Shown: positions 44,543 to 53,353, counted from the first letter of the stretch. The stretch is DNA of 64,000 nt from Longispora sp047121295 (GCF_047121295.1 NZ_CP139447.1:7378001-7442000); one strand, 5' to 3'. Notes: generated by a model from the letters alone, not told the origin. Program-made: numbers and translations.

Positions 44543-45220
44543 ATGGATGAGGTACTGGGTCGCAGCGGGATCTTCCAGGGGGTAGATCCGGAGGCCGCCG
44601 AGGCGCTCGCGAAGGACATGGAGTACATCGACGTCCGCAAGGGTGACGTCGTGTTCAGCGAAGGTGAGCCTGGGGACAGCCTGTACATCGTGCTGTCCGG
44701 CAAGGTGAAGATCGGTCGCCGGGCTGTGGACGGGCGACAGAACCTGATCGCGGTCATGGGCCCGAGTGACATGATCGGCGAGCTCTCGCTGTTCGACCCC
44801 GGGCCGAGGACGGCGACCGCGACGGCGGTGACCGACACCCGTCTGTCCCGGCTGCGCAAGCAGGCCCTGCGTCCGTGGCTGACCAACCGGCCGGAGATCG
44901 CGGAGCAGCTGCTCCGGGTCCTCGCCCGCCGGCTCCGCCGCACCAACGACGCGCTGGCCGACCTGATCTTCACGGACGTGCCCGGCCGGGTCGCCAAGAA
45001 CCTGCTGCAGATGGCCAGCCGGTTCGGCACCCGCGACGGCGGCGTCCTGCGGGTCACGCACGACCTCACCCAGGAGGAGCTGGCCCAGCTGGTCGGCGCG
45101 TCCCGGGAGACCGTGAACAAGGCCCTGGCGGACTTCGCGTCGCGCGGCTGGCTCCGCCTCGACGGCAAGAGCGTCATCATCCTGGACCCCGAGCGGCTGG
45201 CTCGTAGGGCAAGAGTCTGA
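44543..45220 (+). CDS. crp: Crp-family cAMP-dependent regulator
   Basis: A 225-aa Crp protein. ATG 44543 is preceded by GGAGG. The cyclic-nucleotide pocket reads GELSLFDPGPRTATATA near residues 75-91, closely matching mycobacterial Crp (Rv3676). The helix-turn-helix TQEELAQLVGASRETVNKAL lies near residues 175-194. It should bind cAMP and control central carbon metabolism, germination or development. The convergent gene encodes a class III adenylate cyclase. Position between the nth-marP group and the MBL/RidA/Get3 genes is as in M. tuberculosis. Confidence 0.93.
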   Translation: MDEVLGRSGIFQGVDPEAAEALAKDMEYIDVRKGDVVFSEGEPGDSLYIVLSGKVKIGRRAVDGRQNLIAVMGPSDMIGELSLFDPGPRTATATAVTDTRLSRLRKQALRPWLTNRPEIAEQLLRVLARRLRRTNDALADLIFTDVPGRVAKNLLQMASRFGTRDGGVLRVTHDLTQEELAQLVGASRETVNKALADFASRGWLRLDGKSVIILDPERLARRARV

Positions 45221-45226
45221 TCGGGA

Positions 45227-45260
45227 CCCGCCGGGGGCGTCACCAGACCTCCCCGGCGGG
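45227..45260. terminator. Hairpin after crp
   Basis: CCCGCCGGGG (45227-45236) pairs with CCCCGGCGGG (45251-45260), with a 14-nt loop, just after the crp stop. Confidence 0.75.
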
Positions 45261-45289
45261 CAACCCAAGATCAAGACCATTATTTGTTA

Positions 45290-45322
45290 CGCCGCGTCCC
45301 TCCTTCGGCACGCGGCGGTTTT
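45290..45322 (+). terminator. Second hairpin with T-run after crp
   Basis: CGCCGCGT (45290-45297) pairs with ACGCGGCG (45310-45317), followed by GTTTT. With the preceding hairpin it makes a tandem terminator between convergent genes. Confidence 0.65.
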
Positions 45323-45339
45323 CGCGTTTCCTGGTGCCG

Positions 45340-48300
45340 TCAGAGGGCCGGGGTCACCCGGGCCTGGTCGGGGTGCGCCGCACCGGTGAGCTCCGCCAGC
45401 AGCGCGTCGCTCGCGGGGCGCTCGGCGAGCTGCTGCGTCGAGTACGCCAGCTCCACCGCCACCGTCGCCACCTCCCGGGCCTCCGCCAGCTCCCCGGCGG
45501 CGGCCAGCGCCGACGCGAGGGCCCGCTGGGCGACGATCCGGCTGCGCAGCTCCTCCACGGGGGACTCGGCTGCCCACCGGGCCTGGGCCACGGCCTCGTC
45601 GATCCTGCCGGCCTGGAGCAGTGCCTGGGCGTAGTGCGCGACGGCCTGGGTGCGGGGCAGGAGCAGCGACGGGCACGCGGCGCACGCCGACACCTCCTCC
45701 AGCAGTTCCAGCGCCCGGCCGACGTCGCCCTGGGCGCGCCGGGCCTCGGCGAGGAGCACGAGCGGGCCGACCCGGGCGGCGTCCTGCGCGTCGTACGTCG
45801 ACACGAGCTTGAGGGTCTGCAACGCCTCCTCCTCGGCCGCCGCGACGTCCCCGAGTTCGAGCCGCACATAGCCCCGGATGGTGCGGGCCATGCCGATGAG
45901 CAGCGGATGGCCGGCCCGGGTCGAGTACGCCTCGGCCTCGTTGAGCAGGTCGATCGCCTGGGCGGGCTCGGCCAGCCCCCTGGCGACCACCCCGCGCACG
46001 ATCATGGCCAGCCCCCGGCCCCAGTCGTCGTCGGTGGCGGCGAAGTCCCGGTACGCGCGCCGGGCCTCCCGGTCGGCCTCGGCCAGCTCGCCCAGCTCGG
46101 CGGCGGCGAACGCCTCCACGCTGCGCAGCGTGCCCACGGCCCAGTGTTCGCCGACCCGCTCGCCGAAGGGCAGGAAGGCCGTGGCGAGCCGGCGGGCCTC
46201 GGCGAGTTTGCCGCCGAGCAGGCGCGCGAAGGCCGTCGTACCCCTGATCCATGCTCTGCCGACCGGGTCGTCGAGCTCGGCGAACAGGCGCGCGGCCCGG
46301 CCCAGCACGGTGTCGGCCGCGTCGAAGTCGCCCCGGGTGGTGGTGACCCAGCCGAGGTGTTGCAGCGCCCAGGCCTGGTTGCGCCGGTCGCCGGAGTCGA
46401 CGGAGACCTTGTGCGCGGCCTCGAAGCGCTGCGCGGCCTCGGTGAGCTGGCCGGCCAGGTAGTCGGCCATCCCGAGCCGGAGCAGCGCCTCGGCCCGCTG
46501 GGTGGGGATGTTTGCGGCCTCGGCCCCGGCCAGGGCCTCCGTCCACAGCCGGACGGCCTGCTCCGCGTCGCCGAGCACCCGGTGCGCCCGGCCGGCGAGG
46601 AGCTGGGCCTGCACCCGGACCAGCGGATCGGCGTCGGCGATCACCGGCTCGACGTGATCGAGCGCGTCGTGCGGGCGGGCGAGTTGGAGCAGCGCGCGGG
46701 CGTAGGTGACCTGGTCGGACGCCGACAGGGCGCCGCCGGACAGGGTGGCGGCGCGCTCGGCGTACCGGGCGGCCTGCGTCGGGTCCCCGCCCGACACCGA
46801 GCGCCGGGCCAGCCGGCCGAGGGCCGCGACCCCGAGCCGGGTGACGCTGGGCCGGTTGGGCGCGTCGTCGTCCTCGCGGAGGGCCATGGCCTGGCCGAAG
46901 TGCAGGGCCTGCTCGGCGTGCTCGGCGATGAACAGGTCGACGTCCACGGCGGACATGCCGGCCGGCGGGGAGGCCGACACCCAGCGGGCCAGCTCCGCGT
47001 GCCGTTCGGCCTTGTCGGCCATGCCCACGCCCGCGTACGCCGCCTGGCGCATCAGCGGGGTGGTGAACGAGAACCCGTACCGCAGCCGGCGGAGCATCCG
47101 TCGGCTCAGCAGCTCCTCGAGCACCGGCTCCAGCTCGTCCTCCTGGGCGCCGAGCAGCATCTCCAGCGCGCCGGAGGGCACCGTGTCGCCGACGACGGCT
47201 GCGGCCCGGAGCACCGTTCGCGACTCGGGCGGCAGGGCGTCGATGCGGGCGGCCAGGACGGCGGCCAGGTCCCGGGACAGCAACCGGCCGTCGAGCGAGC
47301 CGGGCTCCAGGGTCCACTGGTTGTCCACCGAGGTCAGCAGTCCGCGCTCCTGGAGCAGGGTGACCAGCTCGGCGAGGTAGAACGGGTTACCGAGGGCCGT
47401 GGCGAGCAGCTTGTCCTCGTCGGCCTGCGCGAGCCGGCCCCCGGACAGGTACGCCGACAGCAGCCGGGCCGCGTCGGCGCCCCGGAGCGGGGACAGGGCG
47501 TGCACCTCGGCGTCGGAGATCCGGCCGAGCACGCCGGCCGTGCGGACCAGCTCCGGCCGGCCGAGCAGCAGCACGAGCACCGGACCGGTGAGCCGGGACA
47601 GCATCGCGCCGAGCGCGTCGATGCTCTGCGGGGTCGCGTCGTGCGCGTCGTCGACCTCGACCAGCAACGGGGTCTCGGTGGCCAGCGCGGAGATCAGGGT
47701 GGCGACGGCGGCGGGCACCGCCTCCTCCTCCGACTGCTCCCGGCCGAGCCGTTCGGGCTGCATGACCGGCAGCTCGCCGAAGCCGAGGAGGGCGAGCAGC
47801 AGGTCGATGCTGATCGGGTCCTTGACCTTGCCGCCCTTGGCCAGCCGCTCGGCCACCCGGCGCAGCCGCTCCTCCGCGACGCCCTTGGTCAGCCCGGGGT
47901 GGGTGTTGCTGTCCTCCGGGTTCAGCCCGATGGCGACCCGGACCAGGTCGGCGAGCGGCGCGAGCCGTCGGCGCTCCCCGTACGCCGCGCACCGCACCGA
48001 CAGCGTCCGGGTGCCGCGCTTGGCCGCCTTGCGGGCCGCCTCCGCCGCGAACCGGCTCTTGCCGACCCCGGCCTCGGCCGTGACCACGAGGATCCGGGGC
48101 TCGCCCCGGTCGATGACCTCGGCCAGCCGGTCGGTGACCCGGCCCAGGTCGGTTTCCCGGCCGAGGAACGCCGCCTCGTCGCTGAACCCGAGGCGGGCCC
48201 GGTCCATCGGGGCGTCGAGAAGGCCCAGCAGCTCGTACGTCTCGACGGGCTCGCGCTTGCCCTTCAGCTTCAACGGGTGCAGCTTCCGCCAGGCGGCGAT

Positions 48301-48864
48301 CCGTCGGGTGTCGGCGGCGGTGTACTCCCCCGCGTACGCGGTGCCGATCGCCGCCGCGTCGCCGATCCGGGCGGCGGTGTTCACGGTGTCCCCGATGACC
48401 GTGTACTCCACGCCCGCCTGCACCCCGGCCACCACCTCGCCGGTGTTCAGCCCGATCCGCAGCCCCATCGGGACGCCGCCGCCCTGCTCGTCGTCGAGCA
48501 CCCGGCGGACGGCCCGCTGCATCGCCAGCGCGGCCCGGACGGCGCGCTCGGTGTCGTCCTCGTGCGCGACGGGCGCGCCGAAGACGGCCATGATGCCGTC
48601 GCCGGTGAGCTTGTCCACGTGCCCGCCGAACGTCTTGACCGCGCCGGCCAGCGCGGCGAGCACCCGGTCGGTGACCGCGCCCACCCGCTCCGGGTCGCGG
48701 TCCTCCGACCAGGCGGTGAAGTCGGACAGGTCGCCGAACAGCACGGTGACGATCCGCCGCTCGGTGACGGGCAGCACGGCCTCGGCGGCGGGCAGGGCCG
48801 TGCCGCAGTTGTGGCAGAACCGCGCGCCGGGCACGGCCGTCGTGCCGCAGACCGCGCAGGTCAC
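45340..48864 (-). CDS. Class III adenylate/guanylate cyclase fused to AAA-type ATPase and TPR domain
   Basis: A 1174-aa protein from GTG 48864 (GTGA overlap with the preceding gene). Domains: a zinc-ribbon CxxC-x10-CxxC (CAVCG and CHNCG, residues 3-21); a class III cyclase domain about 35-215 with metal-binding Asp in TVLFGDLSDFTAW, the Lys-containing HVDKLTGDGIMAVFG and the IGDTVNTAARI motif; an ATPase with P-loop TAEAGVGKSRFAAE near residue 275; and helical TPR-like repeats from about 620 to the end. Such proteins combine a cyclase with a STAND ATPase sensor. The lysine in DKLTGDG favours ATP as substrate, giving cAMP for the convergent Crp. The activating signal is unknown. Confidence 0.88.
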   Translation of the reverse strand: MTCAVCGTTAVPGARFCHNCGTALPAAEAVLPVTERRIVTVLFGDLSDFTAWSEDRDPERVGAVTDRVLAALAGAVKTFGGHVDKLTGDGIMAVFGAPVAHEDDTERAVRAALAMQRAVRRVLDDEQGGGVPMGLRIGLNTGEVVAGVQAGVEYTVIGDTVNTAARIGDAAAIGTAYAGEYTAADTRRIAAWRKLHPLKLKGKREPVETYELLGLLDAPMDRARLGFSDEAAFLGRETDLGRVTDRLAEVIDRGEPRILVVTAEAGVGKSRFAAEAARKAAKRGTRTLSVRCAAYGERRRLAPLADLVRVAIGLNPEDSNTHPGLTKGVAEERLRRVAERLAKGGKVKDPISIDLLLALLGFGELPVMQPERLGREQSEEEAVPAAVATLISALATETPLLVEVDDAHDATPQSIDALGAMLSRLTGPVLVLLLGRPELVRTAGVLGRISDAEVHALSPLRGADAARLLSAYLSGGRLAQADEDKLLATALGNPFYLAELVTLLQERGLLTSVDNQWTLEPGSLDGRLLSRDLAAVLAARIDALPPESRTVLRAAAVVGDTVPSGALEMLLGAQEDELEPVLEELLSRRMLRRLRYGFSFTTPLMRQAAYAGVGMADKAERHAELARWVSASPPAGMSAVDVDLFIAEHAEQALHFGQAMALREDDDAPNRPSVTRLGVAALGRLARRSVSGGDPTQAARYAERAATLSGGALSASDQVTYARALLQLARPHDALDHVEPVIADADPLVRVQAQLLAGRAHRVLGDAEQAVRLWTEALAGAEAANIPTQRAEALLRLGMADYLAGQLTEAAQRFEAAHKVSVDSGDRRNQAWALQHLGWVTTTRGDFDAADTVLGRAARLFAELDDPVGRAWIRGTTAFARLLGGKLAEARRLATAFLPFGERVGEHWAVGTLRSVEAFAAAELGELAEADREARRAYRDFAATDDDWGRGLAMIVRGVVARGLAEPAQAIDLLNEAEAYSTRAGHPLLIGMARTIRGYVRLELGDVAAAEEEALQTLKLVSTYDAQDAARVGPLVLLAEARRAQGDVGRALELLEEVSACAACPSLLLPRTQAVAHYAQALLQAGRIDEAVAQARWAAESPVEELRSRIVAQRALASALAAAGELAEAREVATVAVELAYSTQQLAERPASDALLAELTGAAHPDQARVTPAL

Positions 48865-49757
48865 CGCGTCACCTTCAGGTAGTCGAGCTGGGCCTGGACC
48901 GTGAGCTCGGCCGCCCACCACAGCGAGCGGTCCACGTCGGAGTAGACGACGGCGACGACCTCGGCCGGGGTGGTCGCCCCGGCCTCGACGGCGGCGCGGA
49001 CCTGGTCGAGCCGGGCCCGGCGGTGCGCGAGGTAGTGGTTCGCGGCGGCCGAGACGTCGGCGAGGGGCGGGCCGTGGCCGGTGAGCGCGGGGATCGGGCC
49101 CAGGTCGGCGAGTCGGGTCAGGCTGGCCAGGTAGTCGGTGAGGTTGCCGTCCGGGTGCGCGACGATCGTGGAGCCCGTGCCGAGGATCGTGTCGCCGGTG
49201 AGCACGGCCTCGCCGTTGACCAGGAAGGACGCGGAGTCGGAGGTGTGGCCCGGGGTGAGCAGGACCTCGAGGGTGAGCCCGGTGAGCGGGATCTCGTCGC
49301 CGTCGCGCAGCCCCTCGGGAAGACCGCCGCCGCCGAGGCCTCCGGAAAGGCCGCCGCCCGGCTTCCCCTCAGGGAGACCGCGCAGCCCGTCGGGGCCGCC
49401 GTCCGGCTCCTCGTGCCCGACCGGGTGTGCGCCGTGCGCGGGGTCGACGGCCAGGATCGGGGCGCCGGTCAGCTCGCGGAGCCGGGCCGCGCCCTCCACG
49501 TGGTCGTGGTGACCGTGGGTCACCAGGATCATGGCGACGGGCCCGTGCGCGACGATCGCCGCGAGGTGGGCCTCGTCGAGGGGGCCGGGATCGACCACGA
49601 GGCCGGCGTAGGCCTCGGGGTCGCGGAGGACCCAGGTGTTCGTCCCGGTCAGGGTCATCGGCCCCGGGTTGGGCGCACGGACCAACGTCGCCCACGCCGG
49701 CAGCTCCTCCAACAGGGCGCCCGCCGACCCGGACATCCGCCCCCCAGCATCCGTCAT
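48861..49757 (-). CDS. Metallo-beta-lactamase-fold hydrolase with Gly-rich insertion
   Basis: A 298-aa MBL-fold hydrolase corresponding in order to Rv3677c. The zinc motif HxHxDH is at residues 81-86 (VTHGHHDHVEG); further ligands in LLTPGHTSDSASF near residue 166 and VLTGDTILG near residue 186, and ALTGHGPP near 226. It resembles LACTB2/glyoxalase II-like enzymes, which cleave RNA or thioesters. Residues 117-148 form a Gly/Pro/Leu-rich insertion not expected in the fold. An alternative start is Met8. It overlaps the cyclase gene by GTGA. Confidence 0.88.
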   Translation of the reverse strand: MTDAGGRMSGSAGALLEELPAWATLVRAPNPGPMTLTGTNTWVLRDPEAYAGLVVDPGPLDEAHLAAIVAHGPVAMILVTHGHHDHVEGAARLRELTGAPILAVDPAHGAHPVGHEEPDGGPDGLRGLPEGKPGGGLSGGLGGGGLPEGLRDGDEIPLTGLTLEVLLTPGHTSDSASFLVNGEAVLTGDTILGTGSTIVAHPDGNLTDYLASLTRLADLGPIPALTGHGPPLADVSAAANHYLAHRRARLDQVRAAVEAGATTPAEVVAVVYSDVDRSLWWAAELTVQAQLDYLKVTR

Positions 49758-49858
49758 GACAGAGATGGTACGGCGACGAAGCTCACGTTGCCCGGCCCGT
49801 AGTTACTCCGAGTCAATCGACCTACGCATATCGGGTCAACCCGGCGGACAAGTCAGAG

Positions 49859-49896
49859 GGAGTTGTCGTCATCCGGTCACAGACGACGACAACTCC
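49859..49896 (-). terminator. Terminator of the ridA unit
   Basis: GGAGTTGTCGTC (49859-49870) pairs perfectly with GACGACAACTCC (49885-49896), with a 14-nt loop, 18 nt after the ridA stop on the minus strand. It separates ridA from the MBL-cyclase transcript. Confidence 0.8.
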
Positions 49897-49913
49897 ATCC
49901 AAAACTGCTAGAA

Positions 49914-50372
49914 CTACCGCACCTCGACGATCAGGTCCACCTCGACCGGCGAACCGAGCGGCAGCTCGGAGACGCCGACGGCCGCGCGCGCGTGCCGGCC
50001 GGCCTCGCCGAACACCGCGAGGAACAGGTCCGAGGCGCCGTTGATCACGCCGGGCTGGCCGGTGAAGCCCTCGGCGGAGGCGACGAAGCCGCCCACCTTC
50101 ACGATCTTGACGACCTCGTTGAGCCCGACGAGCGAGTCCACGGCGGCGAGGGCGTTGAGCGCGCAGATCGCGGCCAGCTCCTTCGCGCGCTCGGCGGTCA
50201 CGTCCGCACCGACCTTGCCGGTGTCCTGGAGCTTGCCGTCCACGAACGGCAGCTGACCGGAGACGTAGACGAGGTTGCCGGTCCGCACGGCCGGCACGTA
50301 CGACGCGACGGGCGCCGCCACGACCGGCATGGTGTGCCCGAGCTCGATGATCTTGGCGTAGGGGTCAGACAT
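49914..50372 (-). CDS. RidA-family protein
   Basis: A 152-aa protein of the RidA/YjgF/endoribonuclease L-PSP family, equivalent in order to Rv3678c. ATG 50372 overlaps the stop of the DUF4177 gene. The core motif GNLVYVSGQLPFVDGK near residues 32-47 and the C-terminal ARAAVGVSELPLGSPVEVDL near residues 128-147 (substrate-binding Glu) are present. The invariant Arg of archetypal RidA (usually in a CxR segment) is not visible in the expected form: residues read ARAAVGVSELP. It may hydrolyse reactive enamines or a different substrate. Followed by a strong terminator. Confidence 0.87.
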   Translation of the reverse strand: MSDPYAKIIELGHTMPVVAAPVASYVPAVRTGNLVYVSGQLPFVDGKLQDTGKVGADVTAERAKELAAICALNALAAVDSLVGLNEVVKIVKVGGFVASAEGFTGQPGVINGASDLFLAVFGEAGRHARAAVGVSELPLGSPVEVDLIVEVR

Positions 50373-50533
50373 CACTTCTCCAGAGGGCGCTTCAGGTAGG
50401 CGACGGGCTGCTCCGGGCCGTTGGGTCCGGGGATGACCGTCACGAGCTCCCAGCCGTCCTGGCCCCAGTTGTCGAGGATCTGCTTCGTGGCGTGTACCAG
50501 CAGGGGCACAGTCACGTATTCCCACTTCGTCAT
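50372..50533 (-). CDS. DUF4177-like small protein
   Basis: A 53-aa protein; I chose ATG 50533 (MTKWEYVTVPL). The WEYVTVPLL segment followed by LDNWGQDGWELVTVIPGPNG is the DUF4177 pattern: short beta strand, helix, then WELV strand. Its stop overlaps the RidA start by ATGA, so both are made together. M. tuberculosis has a small gene at the same place (Rv3678A, as I recall). Function unknown. Confidence 0.85.
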   Translation of the reverse strand: MTKWEYVTVPLLVHATKQILDNWGQDGWELVTVIPGPNGPEQPVAYLKRPLEK

Positions 50534-50602
50534 GGTCCGAAAACCTATCAGTCGCCAGGTGGCACTACGCTGAGTCTGCAGCGCCACCACGCGGAGGGGT
50601 AC

Positions 50603-51049
50603 ATGCGGGCTCGCAGCGGACTGATCACCAGCCTCGTCTTCGGTGTGCTTCTCCTACTCTGTGTCGGCGGGGGCACCGGGGCGTTCGTGCTCGTCTCCTC
50701 ACTCGAGGGCGCGGGGACGAAGACGCCCACGGCCGCCGTGGACGGCTTCCTCACCGGCGTCTTCACCCAGCGCGACGAGGACAAGGCCGGGGAGTTCCTC
50801 TGCTCGGACATCGACCCGTCGCAGCTCGCCCAGAAGATCAGCGAGGTCGACGCGCTGGTCCGCCGGTACCCGGACGTGTCCTTCACCTGGACGACCGAGC
50901 AGAAGTCGAAGGCGAAGCGCGAGGTCGTCTACGACGTGCGGGTGACGGCGAGGACCTCGACCGAGACGGTCGGCGCCCAGCGCCTGGAGGTCACGACGAC
51001 GTCCAACGGCGGTTGGCGGGTCTGCGGCGTCAAGCGCGTGGCCGCATGA
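50603..51049 (+). CDS. Membrane-anchored small extracellular protein (NTF2-like)
   Basis: A 148-aa protein. ATG 50603 follows GGAGG. A transmembrane segment (LITSLVFGVLLLLCVGGGTGAFVLV, residues 7-31) is followed by an extracytoplasmic domain of about 110 residues with two cysteines (near 66 and 142) likely to form a disulfide. The pattern of a helical start (AVDGFLTGVFTQRDEDKAGEF) and a beta-rich end (VVYDVRVTARTSTETVGAQR) suits an NTF2-like fold. Its stop overlaps the ATG of the first Get3-like ATPase. Perhaps a partner or cargo of the ATPase pair. Confidence 0.7.
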   Translation: MRARSGLITSLVFGVLLLLCVGGGTGAFVLVSSLEGAGTKTPTAAVDGFLTGVFTQRDEDKAGEFLCSDIDPSQLAQKISEVDALVRRYPDVSFTWTTEQKSKAKREVVYDVRVTARTSTETVGAQRLEVTTTSNGGWRVCGVKRVAA

Positions 51050-51984
51050 GCCTTCCCCGGCTCCACATCGTCACGGGCAAGGGCGGGACCGGCAAGACCA
51101 CGGTCGCCGCCGCGCTGGCGCTCGCCCTGGCCGGTGAGGGCCGCCGCACCCTGCTGGTGGAGGTCGAGGGCCGCCAGGGCATCGCCCAGCTCTTCGACAC
51201 CGCCCCGCTGCCCTACGAGGAGCGCAAGATCGCCACCGGGCCGGACGGCGGCGAGGTGCGGGCGCTCGCCGTGGACGTCGAGGAGGCGCTCCTGGAGTAC
51301 CTCGACATGTTCTACCGGCTCGGTCGGGCCGGGCGGGCGCTGCAGAAGTTCGGCGCGTTCGACTTCGCGACGACGATCGCGCCCGGGCTGCGGGACATCC
51401 TGCTCACCGGCAAGATCAAGGAAGCGACGACCAGGACGGAACACAACCGTCGGGTGTACGACGCGATCGTCGTCGACGGCCCGCCCACCGGCCGGATCGG
51501 CCGGTTCCTCAACGTGACGGCCGAGGCGGCCAAGCTCGCCAAGGTGGGCCCGATCAAGACCCAGAGCGAGGGCGTCGCGGCCGTGCTGCGCTCCCCGATG
51601 ACCTCGATCCACGTGGTGACGCTGCTGGAGGAGATGCCGGTCCAGGAGTGCCGGGACGCGATCGCCGAGCTCACGGCCCTGGACATGCCGATCGGCTCGG
51701 TGGTCGTCAACGCGACCCGGCCGTCCGCCCTGCACGGCGTCAAGATCACCCAGGCGGAGCTCAAGCGCGGGCTGACGTCCGCCGGGCTCCCGGCCGACAA
51801 GGCCACGATCACCGGTCTGTTGGAAGAGGCCAAGCTCCATCAGGTACGCCTGCGCCTGGAGGACGAGCTGGCCTCGGACCTGGCCACCCTGGAGTACCCG
51901 ATGGTGCGGTTGCCCCTGCTCCCCGACGGCGTGGACCTCGCCGGCCTCTACGAGCTGGCGACGACCCTGCGGGGGGCCCTGTGA
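51046..51984 (+). CDS. Get3/ArsA-like ATPase, first of a pair
   Basis: A 312-aa ATPase of the ArsA/Get3 family (equivalent to Rv3679 by order). P-loop TGKGGTGKTTVAAA, residues 10-23, has the signature lysine of deviant Walker A motifs. Switch-type segments include IVVDGPPTGRIGRFLN near residues 143-158. Start ATG overlaps the preceding stop (ATGA), and its own stop overlaps the GTG of the second ATPase. In mycobacteria the pair forms a complex linked to envelope function and antibiotic tolerance. Cytoplasmic; possibly handles membrane proteins or anions. Confidence 0.9.
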   Translation: MSLPRLHIVTGKGGTGKTTVAAALALALAGEGRRTLLVEVEGRQGIAQLFDTAPLPYEERKIATGPDGGEVRALAVDVEEALLEYLDMFYRLGRAGRALQKFGAFDFATTIAPGLRDILLTGKIKEATTRTEHNRRVYDAIVVDGPPTGRIGRFLNVTAEAAKLAKVGPIKTQSEGVAAVLRSPMTSIHVVTLLEEMPVQECRDAIAELTALDMPIGSVVVNATRPSALHGVKITQAELKRGLTSAGLPADKATITGLLEEAKLHQVRLRLEDELASDLATLEYPMVRLPLLPDGVDLAGLYELATTLRGAL

Positions 51985-53066
51985 ACCTGGACATGGACGC
52001 CCTGCTCGCCGACGCGCGGACCAGGATCGTGGTGTGCTGCGGCTCGGGCGGGGTCGGCAAGACGACCACGGCCGCCGCCCTGGCGTTGCGCGCGGCGGAG
52101 AAGCACGGCCGGCGCACCGTGGTGCTGACCATCGACCCGGCCCGCCGGCTGGCCCAGTCCATGGGGCTCACCGAGCTGGACAACACCCCGCGCAAGGTGG
52201 AGAGCGCCGACGGCGACCTGTTCGCGATGATGCTCGACATGAAGCGCACCTTCGACGAGGTCGTGCTCGCGCACACCGACCCGAAGCGCGCGAGGGAGAT
52301 CTTCGCCAACCCGTTCTACCAGGCCATGAGCTCGACCTTCGCCGGCACGCAGGAGTACATGGCGATGGAGAAGCTCGGCCAGCTCCGGGCCACCGACGAG
52401 TGGGACCTGATCGTGGTGGACACCCCGCCGTCCCGGTCCGCGCTGGACTTCCTCGACGCCCCGCAGCGGCTCGCCCGGTTCCTCGACGGCCGGATGCTCC
52501 GGATGCTGCTCGCCCCCGCCCGGGCCGGCGGCCGGAGCGTGTTCAACCTGGTCACGGCGTCGTTCGGCGTGATGACCAAGGCGTTCACGAAGATCCTCGG
52601 CGGCCAGCTGCTCACCGACGTGTCCGGATTCGTCACCGCGCTGGACTCGATGTTCGGCGGGTTCCGGGAGCGCGCGGAGCAGACCTACAAGGTGCTCCAG
52701 GCCCGGGAGACGGCGTTCCTGGTGGTGGCGGCCCCGGAACCCGACGCGCTGCGCGAGGCCGCGTACTTCGCGGGCCGGCTCGCCGAGGAGAAGATGCCCC
52801 TCGCCGGCCTGGTGCTCAACAGGATGCACCGGCTCGCGGTCCCCGACCTGTCGGTCGAACGGGCGCTCGCCGGCGCGGAGGCTGTGGACAGTTGGGTGAC
52901 GGCCGAGGTGCTGCGGTTGCACGCGGACCTGAGCCGGCGGGTCGCCCGGGAGCGGCGGTTGGCCGATCAGTTCACCGCCGCACGTCCGGGCGTTCCGGTG
53001 TTCGAGGTACCAGCCCAACCGGAGGATGTCCATGATCTGGACGGCCTCCGGCGGGTGGTGGGTTAG
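51981..53066 (+). CDS. Get3/ArsA-like ATPase, second of a pair
   Basis: A 361-aa paralogue equivalent to Rv3680. P-loop CGSGGVGKTTTAAA (residues 20-33) carries Ser where the partner has the signature Lys. TIDPARRLAQSMGL near residue 50 and LIVVDTPPSRSALDFLD near residue 138 (the DTPP Walker B region) are typical of ArsA/Get3. Start GTG overlaps the preceding stop. Its last four bases overlap the convergent whiB gene. A heteromeric complex with only one partner having the full deviant Walker A is likely. Confidence 0.9.
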   Translation: MNLDMDALLADARTRIVVCCGSGGVGKTTTAAALALRAAEKHGRRTVVLTIDPARRLAQSMGLTELDNTPRKVESADGDLFAMMLDMKRTFDEVVLAHTDPKRAREIFANPFYQAMSSTFAGTQEYMAMEKLGQLRATDEWDLIVVDTPPSRSALDFLDAPQRLARFLDGRMLRMLLAPARAGGRSVFNLVTASFGVMTKAFTKILGGQLLTDVSGFVTALDSMFGGFRERAEQTYKVLQARETAFLVVAAPEPDALREAAYFAGRLAEEKMPLAGLVLNRMHRLAVPDLSVERALAGAEAVDSWVTAEVLRLHADLSRRVARERRLADQFTAARPGVPVFEVPAQPEDVHDLDGLRRVVG

Positions 53067-53353
53067 CAGATCTTCGCGAGTTCGCGATCCTTGAGAGCCG
53101 CCTCGAAGAGGCGCCGCCAGCTGGTGACCTGTGGGTGTCGGCGGATCAGGGCGCGGCGCTCCCGTTCGGTCATGCCGCCCCACACCCCGAACTCGATCTT
53201 GTTGTCCAACGCGTCGGCGAGGCATTCGTAGCGAACCGGACAGGTCCGGCACACTCGTTTGGCCACATTCTGTTCCGCACCCTGCACGAACAGTGCGTCC
53301 GGATCCCCGGACCGACACGCGGCTGCGCTCGCCCAATCAACGACAAGGCCCAT
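53063..53353 (-). CDS. whiB4: WhiB-family iron-sulfur regulator (WhiB4-like)
   Basis: A 96-aa WhiB protein. ATG 53353 is preceded by GGGA; an in-frame extension upstream is unlikely. Four cluster cysteines are at residues 13, 35, 38 and 44 (VCRTCPVRYEC), and the turn GVWGG at 56-60 leads to a basic DNA-binding helix (TERERRALIRRH). A fifth cysteine is the last residue. Place next to the Get3 pair and a PonA2-type gene is as for WhiB4 (Rv3681c), a redox sensor of oxidative stress in mycobacteria. Binds [4Fe-4S] and acts with sigma factor or DNA. Confidence 0.9.
   Translation of the reverse strand: MGLVVDWASAAACRSGDPDALFVQGAEQNVAKRVCRTCPVRYECLADALDNKIEFGVWGGMTERERRALIRRHPQVTSWRRLFEAALKDRELAKIC

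Noticed and set aside
45334..48882. 1182-aa plus-strand ORF opposite the cyclase gene
   Set aside because: Shadow; no motifs, and the minus strand shows cyclase and P-loop motifs.
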